Source: Xanthocytophaga flava (lineage in GTDB: Bacteria > Bacteroidota > Bacteroidia > Cytophagales > 172606-1). Taken from it: a stretch of DNA of 64,000 nt. The DNA is taken from NCBI GenBank assembly GCA_030068525.1, contig JASJOS010000008.1, positions 124,001-188,000 on the forward strand, written 5' to 3'. Every line of letters begins with the position of its first letter. Within the stretch, counting starts at the first letter, position 1. A program made the translations under genes and the position numbers. Below the pieces are notes generated by a model. That model was not told where the DNA came from, searched no databases, and saw only the letters and a program-made list of their open reading frames with translations. This document shows positions 52,711-62,590 of this stretch, piece after piece.

Positions 52711-54363
52711 ATGAAAAGCGTTATTTTTTTGCTTCTATTCACTAGTGGTCTACTGTGTACAGCTATTGGTCAGCCAAAACGGGACTTTTCCACTAATTCT
52801 CCTCTTGTTAAAACAGCCCAGGGCACAGTAGAAGGCGTCACAGAAAAGAGTGGCATTCGTGCATTTAAAGGGATTCCATTTGCAGCTCCTCCCGTAGGCC
52901 AGTTGCGGTGGAAGGAGCCTCAACCACCTCAACCCTGGAAAGGAGTGCGGAAAGCGGACAAATTTGGCCCACGGGCTATGCAGCGGGCGGTATTCGGAGA
53001 TATGAATTTTCGTTCCAATGGTATGAGTGAAGATTGTTTGTATCTGAATGTATGGACTCCCGCTAAATCCGGAAATGAGAAACTGCCTGTGCTCGTCTAT
53101 TATTATGGAGGTGGCTATATGGCAGGTGATGGGTCAGAGCCCCGATATGATGGTGAGAATATGGCCCAGAAAGGAATTGTCACCGTTACAGTCAATTATC
53201 GTTTGGGTGTGTTTGGATTTCTGGCACATCCGGAATTAACCAAAGAATCTTCGCATAAGGCATCAGGTAACTATGGCCTGATGGATCAGAGTGCTGCATT
53301 GCGTTGGGTACAGCAAAACATTGCAGCCTTTGGGGGTGATTCTAAAAAGATAACTATAGCTGGAGAGTCTGCTGGTTCTTCTTCTGTTTCTGCTCAGATG
53401 GCCTCACCCTTATCCCGCAATCTGATTGCTGGCGCCATTGGAGAAAGTGGATCATTGCTTTCGCTGCAACCACTGGCTACATTGGCTCAGGCTGAAGAAA
53501 TGGGATTAAATTATGCCAAAAGCATCGGGGCTGCTACACTGGAGGCTTTACGTAACATGCCAGCTGATCAGTTGCTGGAAACTACCGCCAAACCTGAGAC
53601 ACCACGTTTCAGACCAATCGTGGATGGATATTTTCTACCAGACCTTCCTGTTGCCATTTTTCAGGCAGGTCAACAGGCACATGTCCCCCTACTGGCAGGC
53701 TGGAATTCAGAAGAAGCAAATTACAGATCCATATTGGGAGAAGATTCTCCTACTGTAGAAAATTATGAGAAAGCCCTGCAAAAACATTTTGGCGAACAGG
53801 CTGGAGAGGTACTAAAGCTATATCCGGCTACCACACAGGAACAGGTAATGGATATGGGAACCCAGCTAGCCAGTGACAGGGGCACAGGTTTCAGTACCTG
53901 GAAGTGGATTGATTTGCATAGCAAAACAGGAGGGAAGCCTGTATATCGTTATTTTTATACTCGTCCCCGTCCACCGATGACGCCTGAAATGGGCGATGCC
54001 TCGGCAGGAATGGCAGGTGGTGTAGTGAAAGCCAATGATCCTACTGCCATAAAAATGCCTCCGGCTCGGGGTGCAGTGCATTCAGCAGAGATAGAGTACG
54101 CTATGGGTAATCTGTCTACCAACAAGGTTTACTCCTGGACAAAAGAAGATTACAAAGTATCTGAAACCATGCAGGCTTATTTCGCCAACTTTATTAAAAC
54201 AGGTAATCCCAATGGAGGTAATTTACCAAAATGGTCAGTTGTAGGTTCTCAGGGCGATGTACAGCTAATGAAAATTGATGTAACCTCTGCTGCACAGACA
54301 GATCAAAACAACCGCTACCAGCTGTTGGAGCAGATTGCTGGTAAGAAAACAGCCGCCAGATAA
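52711..54363 (+). CDS. secreted type B carboxylesterase (carboxylesterase/lipase family)
   Basis: 550 residues from the ATG at 52711 (a TTG two codons before is less likely). Signal peptide (MKSVIFLLLFTSGLLCTAIGQ). Type B features: RAFKGIPFAAPPVGQLRWKEP, EDCLYLNVWTP, the elbow GESAGS (Ser about 220), the acidic residue region near 330, and the His in AVHSAEIEYAMGN (about 456). It hydrolyses carboxylic esters in the periplasm or outside. A hydrolase of the dienelactone type follows 77 bp downstream on the same strand; both may act on ester substrates. Confidence 0.9.
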   Translation: MKSVIFLLLFTSGLLCTAIGQPKRDFSTNSPLVKTAQGTVEGVTEKSGIRAFKGIPFAAPPVGQLRWKEPQPPQPWKGVRKADKFGPRAMQRAVFGDMNFRSNGMSEDCLYLNVWTPAKSGNEKLPVLVYYYGGGYMAGDGSEPRYDGENMAQKGIVTVTVNYRLGVFGFLAHPELTKESSHKASGNYGLMDQSAALRWVQQNIAAFGGDSKKITIAGESAGSSSVSAQMASPLSRNLIAGAIGESGSLLSLQPLATLAQAEEMGLNYAKSIGAATLEALRNMPADQLLETTAKPETPRFRPIVDGYFLPDLPVAIFQAGQQAHVPLLAGWNSEEANYRSILGEDSPTVENYEKALQKHFGEQAGEVLKLYPATTQEQVMDMGTQLASDRGTGFSTWKWIDLHSKTGGKPVYRYFYTRPRPPMTPEMGDASAGMAGGVVKANDPTAIKMPPARGAVHSAEIEYAMGNLSTNKVYSWTKEDYKVSETMQAYFANFIKTGNPNGGNLPKWSVVGSQGDVQLMKIDVTSAAQTDQNNRYQLLEQIAGKKTAAR

Positions 54364-54440
54364 AATATTTCCATAAACAGGCAAGGCCTCTAAACCAATG
54401 ATACTTTTTTAGTACTACACCTATCCCTAAACAAACCCAT

Positions 54441-55328
54441 ATGAGCCAACTAAACAAAGAAGACATTAAACAGGAAGTATTTGATCTGTATGATGATTAT
54501 GCCCATAGCCGTATCGACAGACGTGATTTTATGCAGAAGCTATCTGCGTATGCAGTAGGAGGTTTAACTGTAACCTCATTGATGAGTTTTTTAATGCCAG
54601 ATTATATAGGGGCGGTTCAGATCAAACCCGATGATCCGCGGTTAAAAACAGAGTATGTCCAATATTCTTCTCCAAAAGGAGGTGGCACTATCAAAGGTTT
54701 GCTGGCGATGCCTGCGGATACCAAAAAGAAGCTAGGAGGGATTGTGGTAGTCCACGAAAACAGAGGACTAAATCCGCACATTGAAGATGTTTGCCGACGG
54801 GCTGCATTGGCCGGATTTATTGCACTGGCACCAGATGCATTGACCCCTTTGGGTGGTTATCCGGGTAATGATGACGAGGGCAGAACCTTACAGAGTAAGC
54901 GGGATAGAAATGAAATGCTCGAAGACTTTATTGCTGCCGATGAATACCTGAGCAAACACAAAAACTGTAACGGTAAAGTAGGTGTGGTAGGCTTTTGCTT
55001 TGGTGGCTGGATTGCCAATATGATGGCAGTTCGTATCCCCAATCTGGCAGCATCCGTTCCTTTCTATGGTGGACAGCCCGCTACAGAAGACGTTCCCAAA
55101 ATAAAAGCACCGCTATTGATTCATTATGGAGAACTGGATACCCGTGTAAACGAAGGATGGCCCGCATATGAGAAAGCACTCAAGGAAAATAACAAAGAAT
55201 ACACTGAGTATATGTATGCCAATGCCAATCATGGCTTCCATAACGATACCACTCCCCGATATGATAAAGCCGCTGCCGAACTTGCATGGAAGCGTACTAC
55301 AGATTTCTTCAAAGAGAAATTAAAGTAA
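54441..55328 (+). CDS. dienelactone hydrolase family protein with twin-arginine-like signal
   Basis: 295 residues. Near residue 27, [20 protein letters not shown] resembles a twin-arginine export signal with a short hydrophobic core. DLH core: [12 protein letters not shown], nucleophile Cys in GFCFGGW (about 186), Asp in YGELDTRVN (about 231), His in NANHGFHND (about 263); the Cys-His-Asp triad is complete. It cleaves lactone or ester bonds. Likely co-transcribed with the carboxylesterase at 52711. Confidence 0.9.
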   Translation: MSQLNKEDIKQEVFDLYDDYAHSRIDRRDFMQKLSAYAVGGLTVTSLMSFLMPDYIGAVQIKPDDPRLKTEYVQYSSPKGGGTIKGLLAMPADTKKKLGGIVVVHENRGLNPHIEDVCRRAALAGFIALAPDALTPLGGYPGNDDEGRTLQSKRDRNEMLEDFIAADEYLSKHKNCNGKVGVVGFCFGGWIANMMAVRIPNLAASVPFYGGQPATEDVPKIKAPLLIHYGELDTRVNEGWPAYEKALKENNKEYTEYMYANANHGFHNDTTPRYDKAAAELAWKRTTDFFKEKLK

Positions 55329-55408
55329 TTCTGTTGAGGTAAGCGTAGAAAAGAATTGCCTTGCTATTGACTTTGTTAGTGACAAGGTAACTCTTTGAAG
55401 AATATAAG

Positions 55409-55678
55409 AAATTTCTGACGCTTCTGACAGATCTGACAGATCTAAAAAACATTTTATAAAGGGATAGAGTATTGTAATTATTTAAGTGATTGATAAACAG
55501 CATGTTGTTTTATTTAAAAATTTTCAAATTTACTTTTGTGTTCAGACTGAATACACAGTATCTATAATCCTTGTTTTGTAAAACATTGTTAACCAAATAG
55601 ATAAGTCAATTACATGGTTACTCCCCTTTATAAAATGTTTTTTAGATCTGTCAGATCTGTCAGAAGCGTCAGAAATTT
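55409..55678. repeat. perfect 55-bp inverted repeat flanking a 160-bp segment
   Basis: Arms 55409-55463 and 55624-55678 are exact reverse complements over 55 bases; each arm contains a tandem TCTGACAGA-type repeat. The 160 bases between hold no ORF, but include TACTTTTG (55531-55538), a -7 box match with TTG 23 bases upstream. No target-site duplication is visible. Candidate MITE-like element, invertible promoter segment or giant hairpin. Confidence 0.85.
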
Positions 55679-55720
55679 ACTTTAATACTCTAAACAAAAC
55701 TACAGATATCAACTTAAATC

Positions 55721-55891
55721 CTACTTTTCAACACCTCCACCGAGAGCCCGATACAAATCTGTAATCGCGTTTAATTTATCTCTTCGCATTGTAATAGCCT
55801 CCAGTTCATTTTGCAACGCATTGTTCTGAGCTGTAATCACTTCCAGATAGGATAGGCTGCGGTGTGTTCGGATAAGAGGAAGCGAGATCAT
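55721..55891 (-). pseudogene. C-terminal stump of a TolC/NodT-type outer-membrane efflux protein
   Basis: The minus strand reads 56 residues that match the end of efflux outer-membrane subunits: SLSYLEVITAQNNALQNELE, then MRRDKLNAITDLYRALGGG and a stop. The rest of the gene is missing; upstream of 55891 the homology stops. The stump is 43 bp from the right arm of the 55-bp inverted repeat, so a deletion or insertion at the repeat is a plausible cause. Confidence 0.75.
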
Positions 55892-55975
55892 TTTAGAAGG
55901 GCAGAGATGGGATGTCTGTGTGAAAAGAGAGGGAGGAATGTTTCTTTCCGCAGGATTTTCTGATTGCTTTTACCT

Positions 55976-56020
55976 TAAAAAAACAAAACCTACGCTCTTG
56001 GGAAGGGTAGGCTTTGTTTG
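55976..56020 (-). terminator. terminator of the dehydrogenase/cytochrome gene
   Basis: On the minus strand a 7-bp stem with one G-T pair (AGCCTAC with GTAGGTT) is followed by a T-rich run (TTTGTTTTTTT), about 60 bases after the stop at 56081. Confidence 0.75.
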
Positions 56021-56080
56021 CAATTTCAAATCAAATTACATCCGAATTAAAATAAGACTCTTGTTTTAACAGAAAAGTTC

Positions 56081-58741
56081 TTATTTCTTCTGCTGGGAAA
56101 GGAAAGTAACCAGAGATGCAAATTCCTCATAGGATAAAGCATTGGCTAATCCAGGAGGCATCATAGAAGTTTCCATTTCTTTGCGACTTAGAATATCAGC
56201 TGTTTTTAGAGTGTATACCTGTCCTGCAATATCACGTAATACTAGTCGTGTAGACGATTCTTCTGTCACAAATCCGGTATAACTCTTATTTCCTTTAGCC
56301 GTAATAAAAACAGTAGCAAATCCCTGTGAAATAGATGCATTAGGCTTGAGTATGGATTCTGCAATCTGTTCCCGATTCATAATTGAGCCAATCTGCCCCA
56401 TAAAAGGACCTTTCATGGTTTCACTTTTGCTGAGACTATGACAGGCAATGCAACCCTGCTGGGTAAATAATGTTTTACCTAATGCTGCATTTCCATCTAT
56501 CTTTGCCAAGGCAAGCATTACATCTTCAATAGAGGATTCACCAATCTGTCCTTTCTTATTCTTAATCTTTTCCAGGTCTACTTTTACCTCTTCTTTGGCT
56601 GCAACAATTTCTTCTACGCCAAATTCAGGTATTTCAAGTCGAAGACGGCTGTTGAGATCTGTAAAGAATTGTTTGTCACTGGTTTTGTTCCATTCTTGTA
56701 ACAATAGCTTTTTGATGGGTTCAGATCCTTCCCAGTCAATGGCTTTGTAGTAAGGGCCATGTGTATCCGGACGTGTGCTCCACCACCAGGAACCGTCGTA
56801 TGGAGCTTCTTTTTTATAAAGCCGACCCAATGTGATCAATATATTTTTCTTCAGTGCAGCATCAGATGTACGGTTATAAGCGGTAATCAAACCAGCAACA
56901 GCTTTTGGGTCATGCATATAACGCAATGCCCATAAGGCAAGTGTTGAATTATCAGATCCAATAGCGTTTATACAGGCATCTACAGCATGCAGGTTTACCA
57001 GCGAACGTACTGCCAGGTGGGCAGGAACGATAGCAGAATTAGGAGTTGCATGAGGTCCTTCTGTATTTAAGGCAGGTGCGACAAACGAAGCAGGAACCTT
57101 TACCTTTAGTAAAGATTGTGCCGCCTCCGGCTTATTTAAACGACCTAATCCAATAATAGAAGCTATCTGTATACGAGGGTTAGAATCATTTAGTCCAGCC
57201 AAGAATGGCTCAGCAGGTACCTGTGAGAGAATAGGCTGGCGGTCTGCTAACGCCCGTAAGGCAAATTCTGCAACCTCTTTGTCTTCGGTAAGTTTGACCA
57301 GTTTAGCAATTCCTTCAGCACCACTTGCCTGAGAATAGGTATAAATCCCAGCTACCCGGCTATCCAGTGGAAGCTTATTATTCGAAGCAATTTTCCAGGC
57401 AATGGATGACGCTTTTTTTGCTGAGCGGGCAATTAGCTCCTGTTGTGCTGCCAGACGTGCTACACCACTACCAGAGGCAAGCAAAGAAGATAATTCTTTG
57501 AAAGAAGCTTTTTTAACATCTGTGAAAGGCTTATAACTCCAGTTTTTTGGAATAACTCTGGTAACAAAACCTTTGGAAGGACTACCCGAATATCCGGCGC
57601 CATCCCAGGCAGAGAGATATACTCTACCAGAGGCATCTATGTCCACATCCGTAATCTGAGGGATCTTTATAAATTCTTCTTCTTTTTGTGTAAAGGTAGC
57701 AGCATCTGGGATAAGTCTGTGAATATAGAGCTGACTTCTTCCCCAGTCGGCCATCATAGGCACGTGGTTGTATTTTTCTGGCCAGGAGGGATCATCCATA
57801 TACAAAGCTCCCGTACCTGAACCTCCACCTACATCAATCAACGCAGGAATGATTTCATCTGTAAAATGTTTGAAAAGAGTAGGATACCCATACTCTCCGG
57901 ATTGAATGTGATGACTAAACCGAATATTCCAGCCTCCTCCGTCATTAGTATTGTCCCGGGTGAATGTATTCATATAGGGGTCAATGGCTACATCATATAT
58001 ATTTCGGGTGCCATGGGTATAGATTTCAAATTCAGAACCATCAGGCCGTACCCGTGCAATTCCACCCCCAAGCATAGTCAGTTGCTTTCCGGTTCGGTCA
58101 ATTGCATTATGAAAACCAAAGTCTCCTACAGCAATATAAATCCAGCCGTCAATACCCATGCGAATACCATTAGTAGCATGATCTGTCCCCCGATTTTGCA
58201 AAAATGTAGGATTACTGATGTGTTGGATAACCGGTTTAGAAGGACCATCAGCTACACCATCCTGATTTTTATCTTCAAAAACCACCAGATCCATACCGGT
58301 AGCTACCTTGTTTTCTTTTGAAAATACTGTATGAAGTACAAATACCTGATCTCCCTGAATAAGAATGCCTCGGGGATTATCGACTTCAGCAAAAACAGAA
58401 TGCTGATCTACTTTACCATCATTGTTGGTATCTGTTAACTTTACGATACTGCCTTTGCCTGGTTCTTTCCCCAGTGAACCCATTTTATCTACCCCTACAT
58501 AGACCTCTCCTGTTGGAGCTACTGCCAGACAGGCAGGACTAGGAGTAAGATCTGGTCCGGTAAAAAGAGTAACATTCAAATCTTCAGGCCAGGTAGATGT
58601 ATTTAGTAAGGAATCTCTTCTCTGTGCATTTGGGTCTTGAGCTTGTAAGGATAAATTTTCTGGTTGAGAAGAAGGTGTTTCAGTAAGTGTGCCGGAAAGT
58701 AATAAAGCAATAGTAAAAAAGGGTAATGTAAACTTTAGCAT
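56081..58741 (-). CDS. secreted sugar-dehydrogenase-like propeller with HEAT repeats and cytochrome c domain
   Basis: 886 residues from the ATG at 58741 (a TTG five codons upstream is less likely). Signal peptide (LKFTLPFFTIALLLSGTL). A six-bladed beta-propeller of the PQQ/soluble sugar dehydrogenase type (about 50-440; LAVAPTGEVYVGVDKMG, GIRMGIDGWIYIAVGDFG, TRNIYDVAIDP), then HEAT-like helical repeats (about 450-660), and a cytochrome c (GCIACHS, heme Cys-x-x-Cys-His, about 760-766, with a late MMPPG Met ligand). This fused layout is typical of Planctomycete/Bacteroidota DUF7133-type proteins. An oxidoreductase sending electrons to its own heme is the natural reading; the substrate is unknown. 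Confidence 0.88.
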   Translation of the reverse strand: MLKFTLPFFTIALLLSGTLTETPSSQPENLSLQAQDPNAQRRDSLLNTSTWPEDLNVTLFTGPDLTPSPACLAVAPTGEVYVGVDKMGSLGKEPGKGSIVKLTDTNNDGKVDQHSVFAEVDNPRGILIQGDQVFVLHTVFSKENKVATGMDLVVFEDKNQDGVADGPSKPVIQHISNPTFLQNRGTDHATNGIRMGIDGWIYIAVGDFGFHNAIDRTGKQLTMLGGGIARVRPDGSEFEIYTHGTRNIYDVAIDPYMNTFTRDNTNDGGGWNIRFSHHIQSGEYGYPTLFKHFTDEIIPALIDVGGGSGTGALYMDDPSWPEKYNHVPMMADWGRSQLYIHRLIPDAATFTQKEEEFIKIPQITDVDIDASGRVYLSAWDGAGYSGSPSKGFVTRVIPKNWSYKPFTDVKKASFKELSSLLASGSGVARLAAQQELIARSAKKASSIAWKIASNNKLPLDSRVAGIYTYSQASGAEGIAKLVKLTEDKEVAEFALRALADRQPILSQVPAEPFLAGLNDSNPRIQIASIIGLGRLNKPEAAQSLLKVKVPASFVAPALNTEGPHATPNSAIVPAHLAVRSLVNLHAVDACINAIGSDNSTLALWALRYMHDPKAVAGLITAYNRTSDAALKKNILITLGRLYKKEAPYDGSWWWSTRPDTHGPYYKAIDWEGSEPIKKLLLQEWNKTSDKQFFTDLNSRLRLEIPEFGVEEIVAAKEEVKVDLEKIKNKKGQIGESSIEDVMLALAKIDGNAALGKTLFTQQGCIACHSLSKSETMKGPFMGQIGSIMNREQIAESILKPNASISQGFATVFITAKGNKSYTGFVTEESSTRLVLRDIAGQVYTLKTADILSRKEMETSMMPPGLANALSYEEFASLVTFLSQQKK

Positions 58742-58891
58742 ATTCAATACTAGCAAGTGATTGGTAAGAAATTATAAAAGATTTTTGAGTAGTCAATAGA
58801 GGCAACTTTACTCATACAAGATTCAATATATAAATATTGACGGTTTAATCTTTGAATAAGACAAAATTAAATCTTTGTAGTAAACTAGTCA

Positions 58892-58919
58892 GGGGGGTAA
58901 TTCGTCAAAAAGAGGGGGG
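58892..58919. promoter_or_regulatory. two G6 tracts 22 bp apart upstream of the dehydrogenase gene
   Basis: GGGGGGTAATTCGTC and GGGGGGAATTGAC begin at 58892 and 58914, a spacing of two helical turns, 150 bp before the gene at 58741 (minus). G6 tracts are rare in this AT-rich DNA; they may be a binding site or a slippery tract. Confidence 0.3.
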
Positions 58920-58979
58920 AATTGACTAAAGATGGTGTTATACCAATACTACTATAGATAAATACAAGTGCTATTTACT

Positions 58980-59126
58980 TTAACACCTTTGGTAAAAAAA
59001 GAAATACCCTAACCAGATAAAAGCAAAGTTGGTAGCTTGGGTCAGGAAAAGTTTTTTCCAGTTTACAATAAGGTAGTTCCCTGTATTTATTCCCATAATC
59101 ATAAAGGCGATCATGATGCTTACCAT
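58980..59126 (-). CDS. possible small membrane protein (48 residues)
   Basis: On the minus strand an ATG at 59126 opens a 48-residue frame that reads as two membrane helices (VSIMIAFMIMG and FAFIWLGYFFFY) with Lys-rich loops. The frame continues upstream of this ATG without stop, so it may be the end of a larger, decayed gene. No family recognised. Confidence 0.35.
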   Translation of the reverse strand: MVSIMIAFMIMGINTGNYLIVNWKKLFLTQATNFAFIWLGYFFFYQRC

Positions 59127-59191
59127 TATAACCAGATAGGTGGGTTCTATTTGTGTTAGTAGCTTCTTAGTTTTCTTTCTATATTTACTTC

Positions 59192-60808
59192 ATGCAAACC
59201 CTTTTTGTTCAATACGCTTCTCTTATTCTGATTATTCTGGCACTAGTCATGCTTGCCAACAAGCTTCGTCTGGCATACCCTATTGTACTGGTTTTGGGAG
59301 GGCTGGCCCTTAGTTTTACAAAAGCATTTTCACATGTTGTCATAGATCCGGAACTGATCTTTTTTATTTTTCTGCCTCCATTACTCTATGAGGCGGCCTG
59401 GCAAACCTCCTGGAAAGAATTCTGGCGCTGGAGACGTGTAATTACCAGTTTCGCTTTTCCGATTGTGATTCTTACTTCCTGTGTAGTGGCATTTGCTTCT
59501 TATTTACTTATTCCAGGTTTTACACTGGCATTGGGCTTTTTGTTGGGAGGTATTGTTTCCCCTCCGGATGCAATTTCCGCTACAACGATTATGCGTCAGG
59601 TGAAAGTACCCCGATCACTGGTTAGTATTATTGAAGGGGAAAGTCTTCTGAATGATGCTTCCTCTTTGGTTGTATTTCGCTTTGCATTGGTTGCCGTTAC
59701 TACAGGACAATTTTATTTTTCCGAAGCTGTAGGTAGCTTTTTCCTGGTGATTATATTGGGAACACTCATAGGATTGGTAATCGGATTGGTTTTCTATGCC
59801 ATTTATGTGTGGTTACCTACCACACCCAGTATAGAGGTTGTGTTAAGTTTGCTTGCTCCCTACTGTATGTATTACTTTGCTGAGCATTTTCACTATTCAG
59901 GGGTTTTAGCTGTCGTTGCCGGAGGACTTTTATTATCCAATAGACGTCAGAATATGCTTACCTATCAGGGACGTGTGCAAAGTCCCAATGTATGGTCAAC
60001 AATTGGTTTTGTTCTCAATGGATTAGTATTCTTACTTATAGGACTTCAGTTACCTGCAATTACCAGCCAGATCAAAGAAGTAAGTTTGGGTCAGGCTATC
60101 TGGTACGGGTTAGCCATTTCGCTGGTATTAATTATTACAAGACTTCTGTGTTCACTGGGCGCTTCTCTTTTTACCAGATTCATGAAGCACTTTATTACTG
60201 TGGCAGATCCGAACCCTGGGTGGAAAATACCTATTATTTTCGGATGGGCTGGGATGCGGGGTGTAGTGTCACTTGCTGCAGCGCTGTCTGTTCCTCTACT
60301 TCTCGATAAAACTCACCCATTTCCTTACCGTGATCTGATATTGTTTATCACCTTTATTGTTATTCTGGTAACTCTTGTTTTTCAGGGAATGACTATGCCC
60401 TGGATAATTCGGAAAGTCAATCCGGAAGACCGATATACTGCCATTCCTGAATCCAGACAGGAGATTATTATTCAGAAGAAAATGGCAATGGCCTCTTTGC
60501 AGTTTTTAGAAGATCAATACAGGGATCAGTTGCCTTTGAATGAGCACATCAATAATCTCTATGCCCGATTAAAACTGGATCTGGCCTTTTTTAACCAGGA
60601 ATTGAATGAATCAGAAGATTCAAAAGAGAATTCATTGAAGAGTTTTCAGCGTATTTACCTGGAGATACTCCAAAAACAAAGAGATTACCTTCACCAGATG
60701 AATCACCGTGCAGAATTTGACGAAGAGCTGATCCGGAAATATCTTTCATTGATAGATCTGGAAGAAATGAAGGTTCGGGAGAAGTTATTGCAGGAATTAG
60801 ATGTGTAA
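59192..60808 (+). CDS. CPA1-type Na+/H+ antiporter (NhaP-like)
   Basis: 538 residues with about 12 hydrophobic segments in the first about 400. Ion-site residues: SPPDAISATTIM (Asp about 126) and EGESLLNDASSLVVF (Asn-Asp about 154), the ND pair of electroneutral antiporters. A cytoplasmic tail of about 130 residues (FLEDQYRDQLPLNE...) ends the protein. It exchanges Na+ or K+ for H+ across the inner membrane for pH or salt balance. Convergent with the LytTR regulator, sharing a terminator. Confidence 0.93.
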   Translation: MQTLFVQYASLILIILALVMLANKLRLAYPIVLVLGGLALSFTKAFSHVVIDPELIFFIFLPPLLYEAAWQTSWKEFWRWRRVITSFAFPIVILTSCVVAFASYLLIPGFTLALGFLLGGIVSPPDAISATTIMRQVKVPRSLVSIIEGESLLNDASSLVVFRFALVAVTTGQFYFSEAVGSFFLVIILGTLIGLVIGLVFYAIYVWLPTTPSIEVVLSLLAPYCMYYFAEHFHYSGVLAVVAGGLLLSNRRQNMLTYQGRVQSPNVWSTIGFVLNGLVFLLIGLQLPAITSQIKEVSLGQAIWYGLAISLVLIITRLLCSLGASLFTRFMKHFITVADPNPGWKIPIIFGWAGMRGVVSLAAALSVPLLLDKTHPFPYRDLILFITFIVILVTLVFQGMTMPWIIRKVNPEDRYTAIPESRQEIIIQKKMAMASLQFLEDQYRDQLPLNEHINNLYARLKLDLAFFNQELNESEDSKENSLKSFQRIYLEILQKQRDYLHQMNHRAEFDEELIRKYLSLIDLEEMKVREKLLQELDV

Positions 60809-60811
60809 AAA

Positions 60812-60841
60812 AGAAGAAGTGAAAGTATATTCACTTCTTCT
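60812..60841. terminator. bidirectional terminator shared by the antiporter and LytTR genes
   Basis: A perfect 12-bp stem (AGAAGAAGTGAA with TTCACTTCTTCT), 6-base loop; the right arm lies in the last codons of the LytTR gene (stop at 60831). Confidence 0.65.
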
Positions 60842-61544
60842 GAAGGATTTCATCCAGCTTTGCTTTGTATATTCGACCAATCGGAATTTCTTCATTGTTG
60901 ACCCTGATATATGTAGCACTTACAGCCTGTACATGGTTGAGTGCTACAATAAACGATTTATGTATTCGTATAAATCGGTTGGGAGGCAATTTTTCTTCCA
61001 GATAACTGATACGCAAATAAGAAACCACTGATCCTGAAACCGTATGGATGCGTACATAATCTTTTAGACTTTCGATCCATAGAATATCATCCAGATACAG
61101 CTTTACCATTTCTTTATCTACCTTAAAATACTGATAGTCTCTTGTGGTATTGGGTTGTTCCTGTACTTCTGACTGAGTGAATGGCACTGCCGAAAACCGA
61201 TAGAGTTTGCCTATGGATTGCAAAAATCGTTCAAATGAAATAGGTTTTACCAGAAAATCCACTACATCAAACTCATAACTTTCCAGCGCATATTCTCTAA
61301 AAGCTGTCGTAAAAATTACCTTAGGTCTGTAGCTCAAGGGACGTAACAAGTCAAACCCTGTCAGGCGAGGCATTTGAATATCCAAAAAGATCACATCAAC
61401 CATCATTTGTTGCAATGTTCCTAACGCCTGGCTGGGACTGTTGGATATACCTACCAACTCGAGATCTGGTAACCGGCTAATATAATCTTGCAGCAGATTA
61501 GTTGCCAGAGGTTCATCATCTAGTACAAAACAACGAATAGCCAT
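60831..61544 (-). CDS. LytTR-family response regulator
   Basis: 237 residues. Receiver: LDDEP (8-12), phospho-acceptor D55 (IFLDIQMP), Thr about 80, K100 (FLVKPI). C-terminal LytTR DNA-binding domain (about 140-235; YFKVDKEMVKLYLDDILWIE, then FIRIHKSFIVALNHVQAV). Its ATG overlaps the kinase stop (TAATG), so the two are translationally coupled and form one two-component pair. LytTR regulators bind direct repeats; targets are unknown. Confidence 0.95.
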   Translation of the reverse strand: MAIRCFVLDDEPLATNLLQDYISRLPDLELVGISNSPSQALGTLQQMMVDVIFLDIQMPRLTGFDLLRPLSYRPKVIFTTAFREYALESYEFDVVDFLVKPISFERFLQSIGKLYRFSAVPFTQSEVQEQPNTTRDYQYFKVDKEMVKLYLDDILWIESLKDYVRIHTVSGSVVSYLRISYLEEKLPPNRFIRIHKSFIVALNHVQAVSATYIRVNNEEIPIGRIYKAKLDEILQKK

Positions 61545-62590
61545 TAGTTTATAGTGAATTTTAAGACTGCCAGAAACTGACTATCTTCTTGTAGTGTAAC
61601 TAATTCGTAATTATTTGGAAAGAGAATTTCCAGTCTTTTTCTCAGGTTAGCTAATCCTAAACCTGTTGTAGGAATGGTTGGGCATTCATCTACCACTGAA
61701 TTTTCAACAGAAAAGACCAGGCGATTACCTGTTTGAGTCAGATTCAATTGTATCCAGCAGTTCGTTTCAGATCGTGCAGCTCCGTGTTTAAACGCATTTT
61801 CGACAAAAGGTAATAGCAACATAGGCGGAATCATAAGTTCAGACCAATTTGTGAGCTCATGAAAGTTTGTTTGTACATCCAGCCGTTCTCCATACCGAAT
61901 CTGTTCCAGTGAAATATAGTCATTTAAATACGCTATTTCTTTGTTCAAAGATACTGTAGGCCGATTGCTCTCGTGTAACTGATAACTTAGTAAACCTGCT
62001 AATCCATGCAGTAAATGAGGTAGTCGAGCTGGCTGATGCATGGACACTGAAGTCAGGTTATTGAGTGTATTGAATAAAAAATGAGGTTGTACCTGTGATT
62101 GCAGCAAATGGTATTCTGCTGCAAGCTTCTCTCGCTTATATCTCTCACTTAATCGTTGTTGATTAAGGGCATGCCGTACCAGATCTACCACAACAAATAG
62201 GGCTACTACCAAATGTAGTTGCATGGATTCAGCGAGTATTTTAGGCCAATACAAGAAAGGTTTCTCTAAGCCAGGTATATTATAAGCCGGATAATACCAT
62301 GTGTAATTAATATAGCGGCGAAGCAGTCCAAAAACCAATATACTTGCAATTAGACTCACCCAAAAGCCTGTTGTTCGGCCAGAGAGTAAAAAGTGTCGGA
62401 TTGTAACAAAAAGATTCCAGTATCCTGCTACAATTAATAGGGGAATTTGCAACGTAATCAGACACAAGCTTTGCTGAAAATTATCCAGATAAGCGCCTGT
62501 ATTCAGCCATTCAAACAGGAAATAACCTATCCAGAAAATGCTTTGAGCCCAGACTTGCCTGTAGGGTATTAATGCACTAAAACGAGCCAT
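61544..62590 (-). CDS. LytS-type membrane sensor histidine kinase
   Basis: 348 residues. Four hydrophobic segments (about 15-32, 45-65, 75-95 and 115-135) with no separate sensor domain, then the His_kinase domain LQSQVQPHFLFNTLNNLTSV (His about 171), the ATPase N box PPMLLLPFVENAFKHGA and TGLGLANLRKRL. The first gene of the pair with the LytTR regulator at 61544, translationally coupled. The stimulus is unknown; membrane-state sensing is typical. Confidence 0.94.
   Translation of the reverse strand: MARFSALIPYRQVWAQSIFWIGYFLFEWLNTGAYLDNFQQSLCLITLQIPLLIVAGYWNLFVTIRHFLLSGRTTGFWVSLIASILVFGLLRRYINYTWYYPAYNIPGLEKPFLYWPKILAESMQLHLVVALFVVVDLVRHALNQQRLSERYKREKLAAEYHLLQSQVQPHFLFNTLNNLTSVSMHQPARLPHLLHGLAGLLSYQLHESNRPTVSLNKEIAYLNDYISLEQIRYGERLDVQTNFHELTNWSELMIPPMLLLPFVENAFKHGAARSETNCWIQLNLTQTGNRLVFSVENSVVDECPTIPTTGLGLANLRKRLEILFPNNYELVTLQEDSQFLAVLKFTIN

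Noticed and set aside
57866-58321. 151-codon ORF on the plus strand inside the dehydrogenase gene
   Set aside because: It is antisense to a strongly supported propeller domain and has no protein features of its own.
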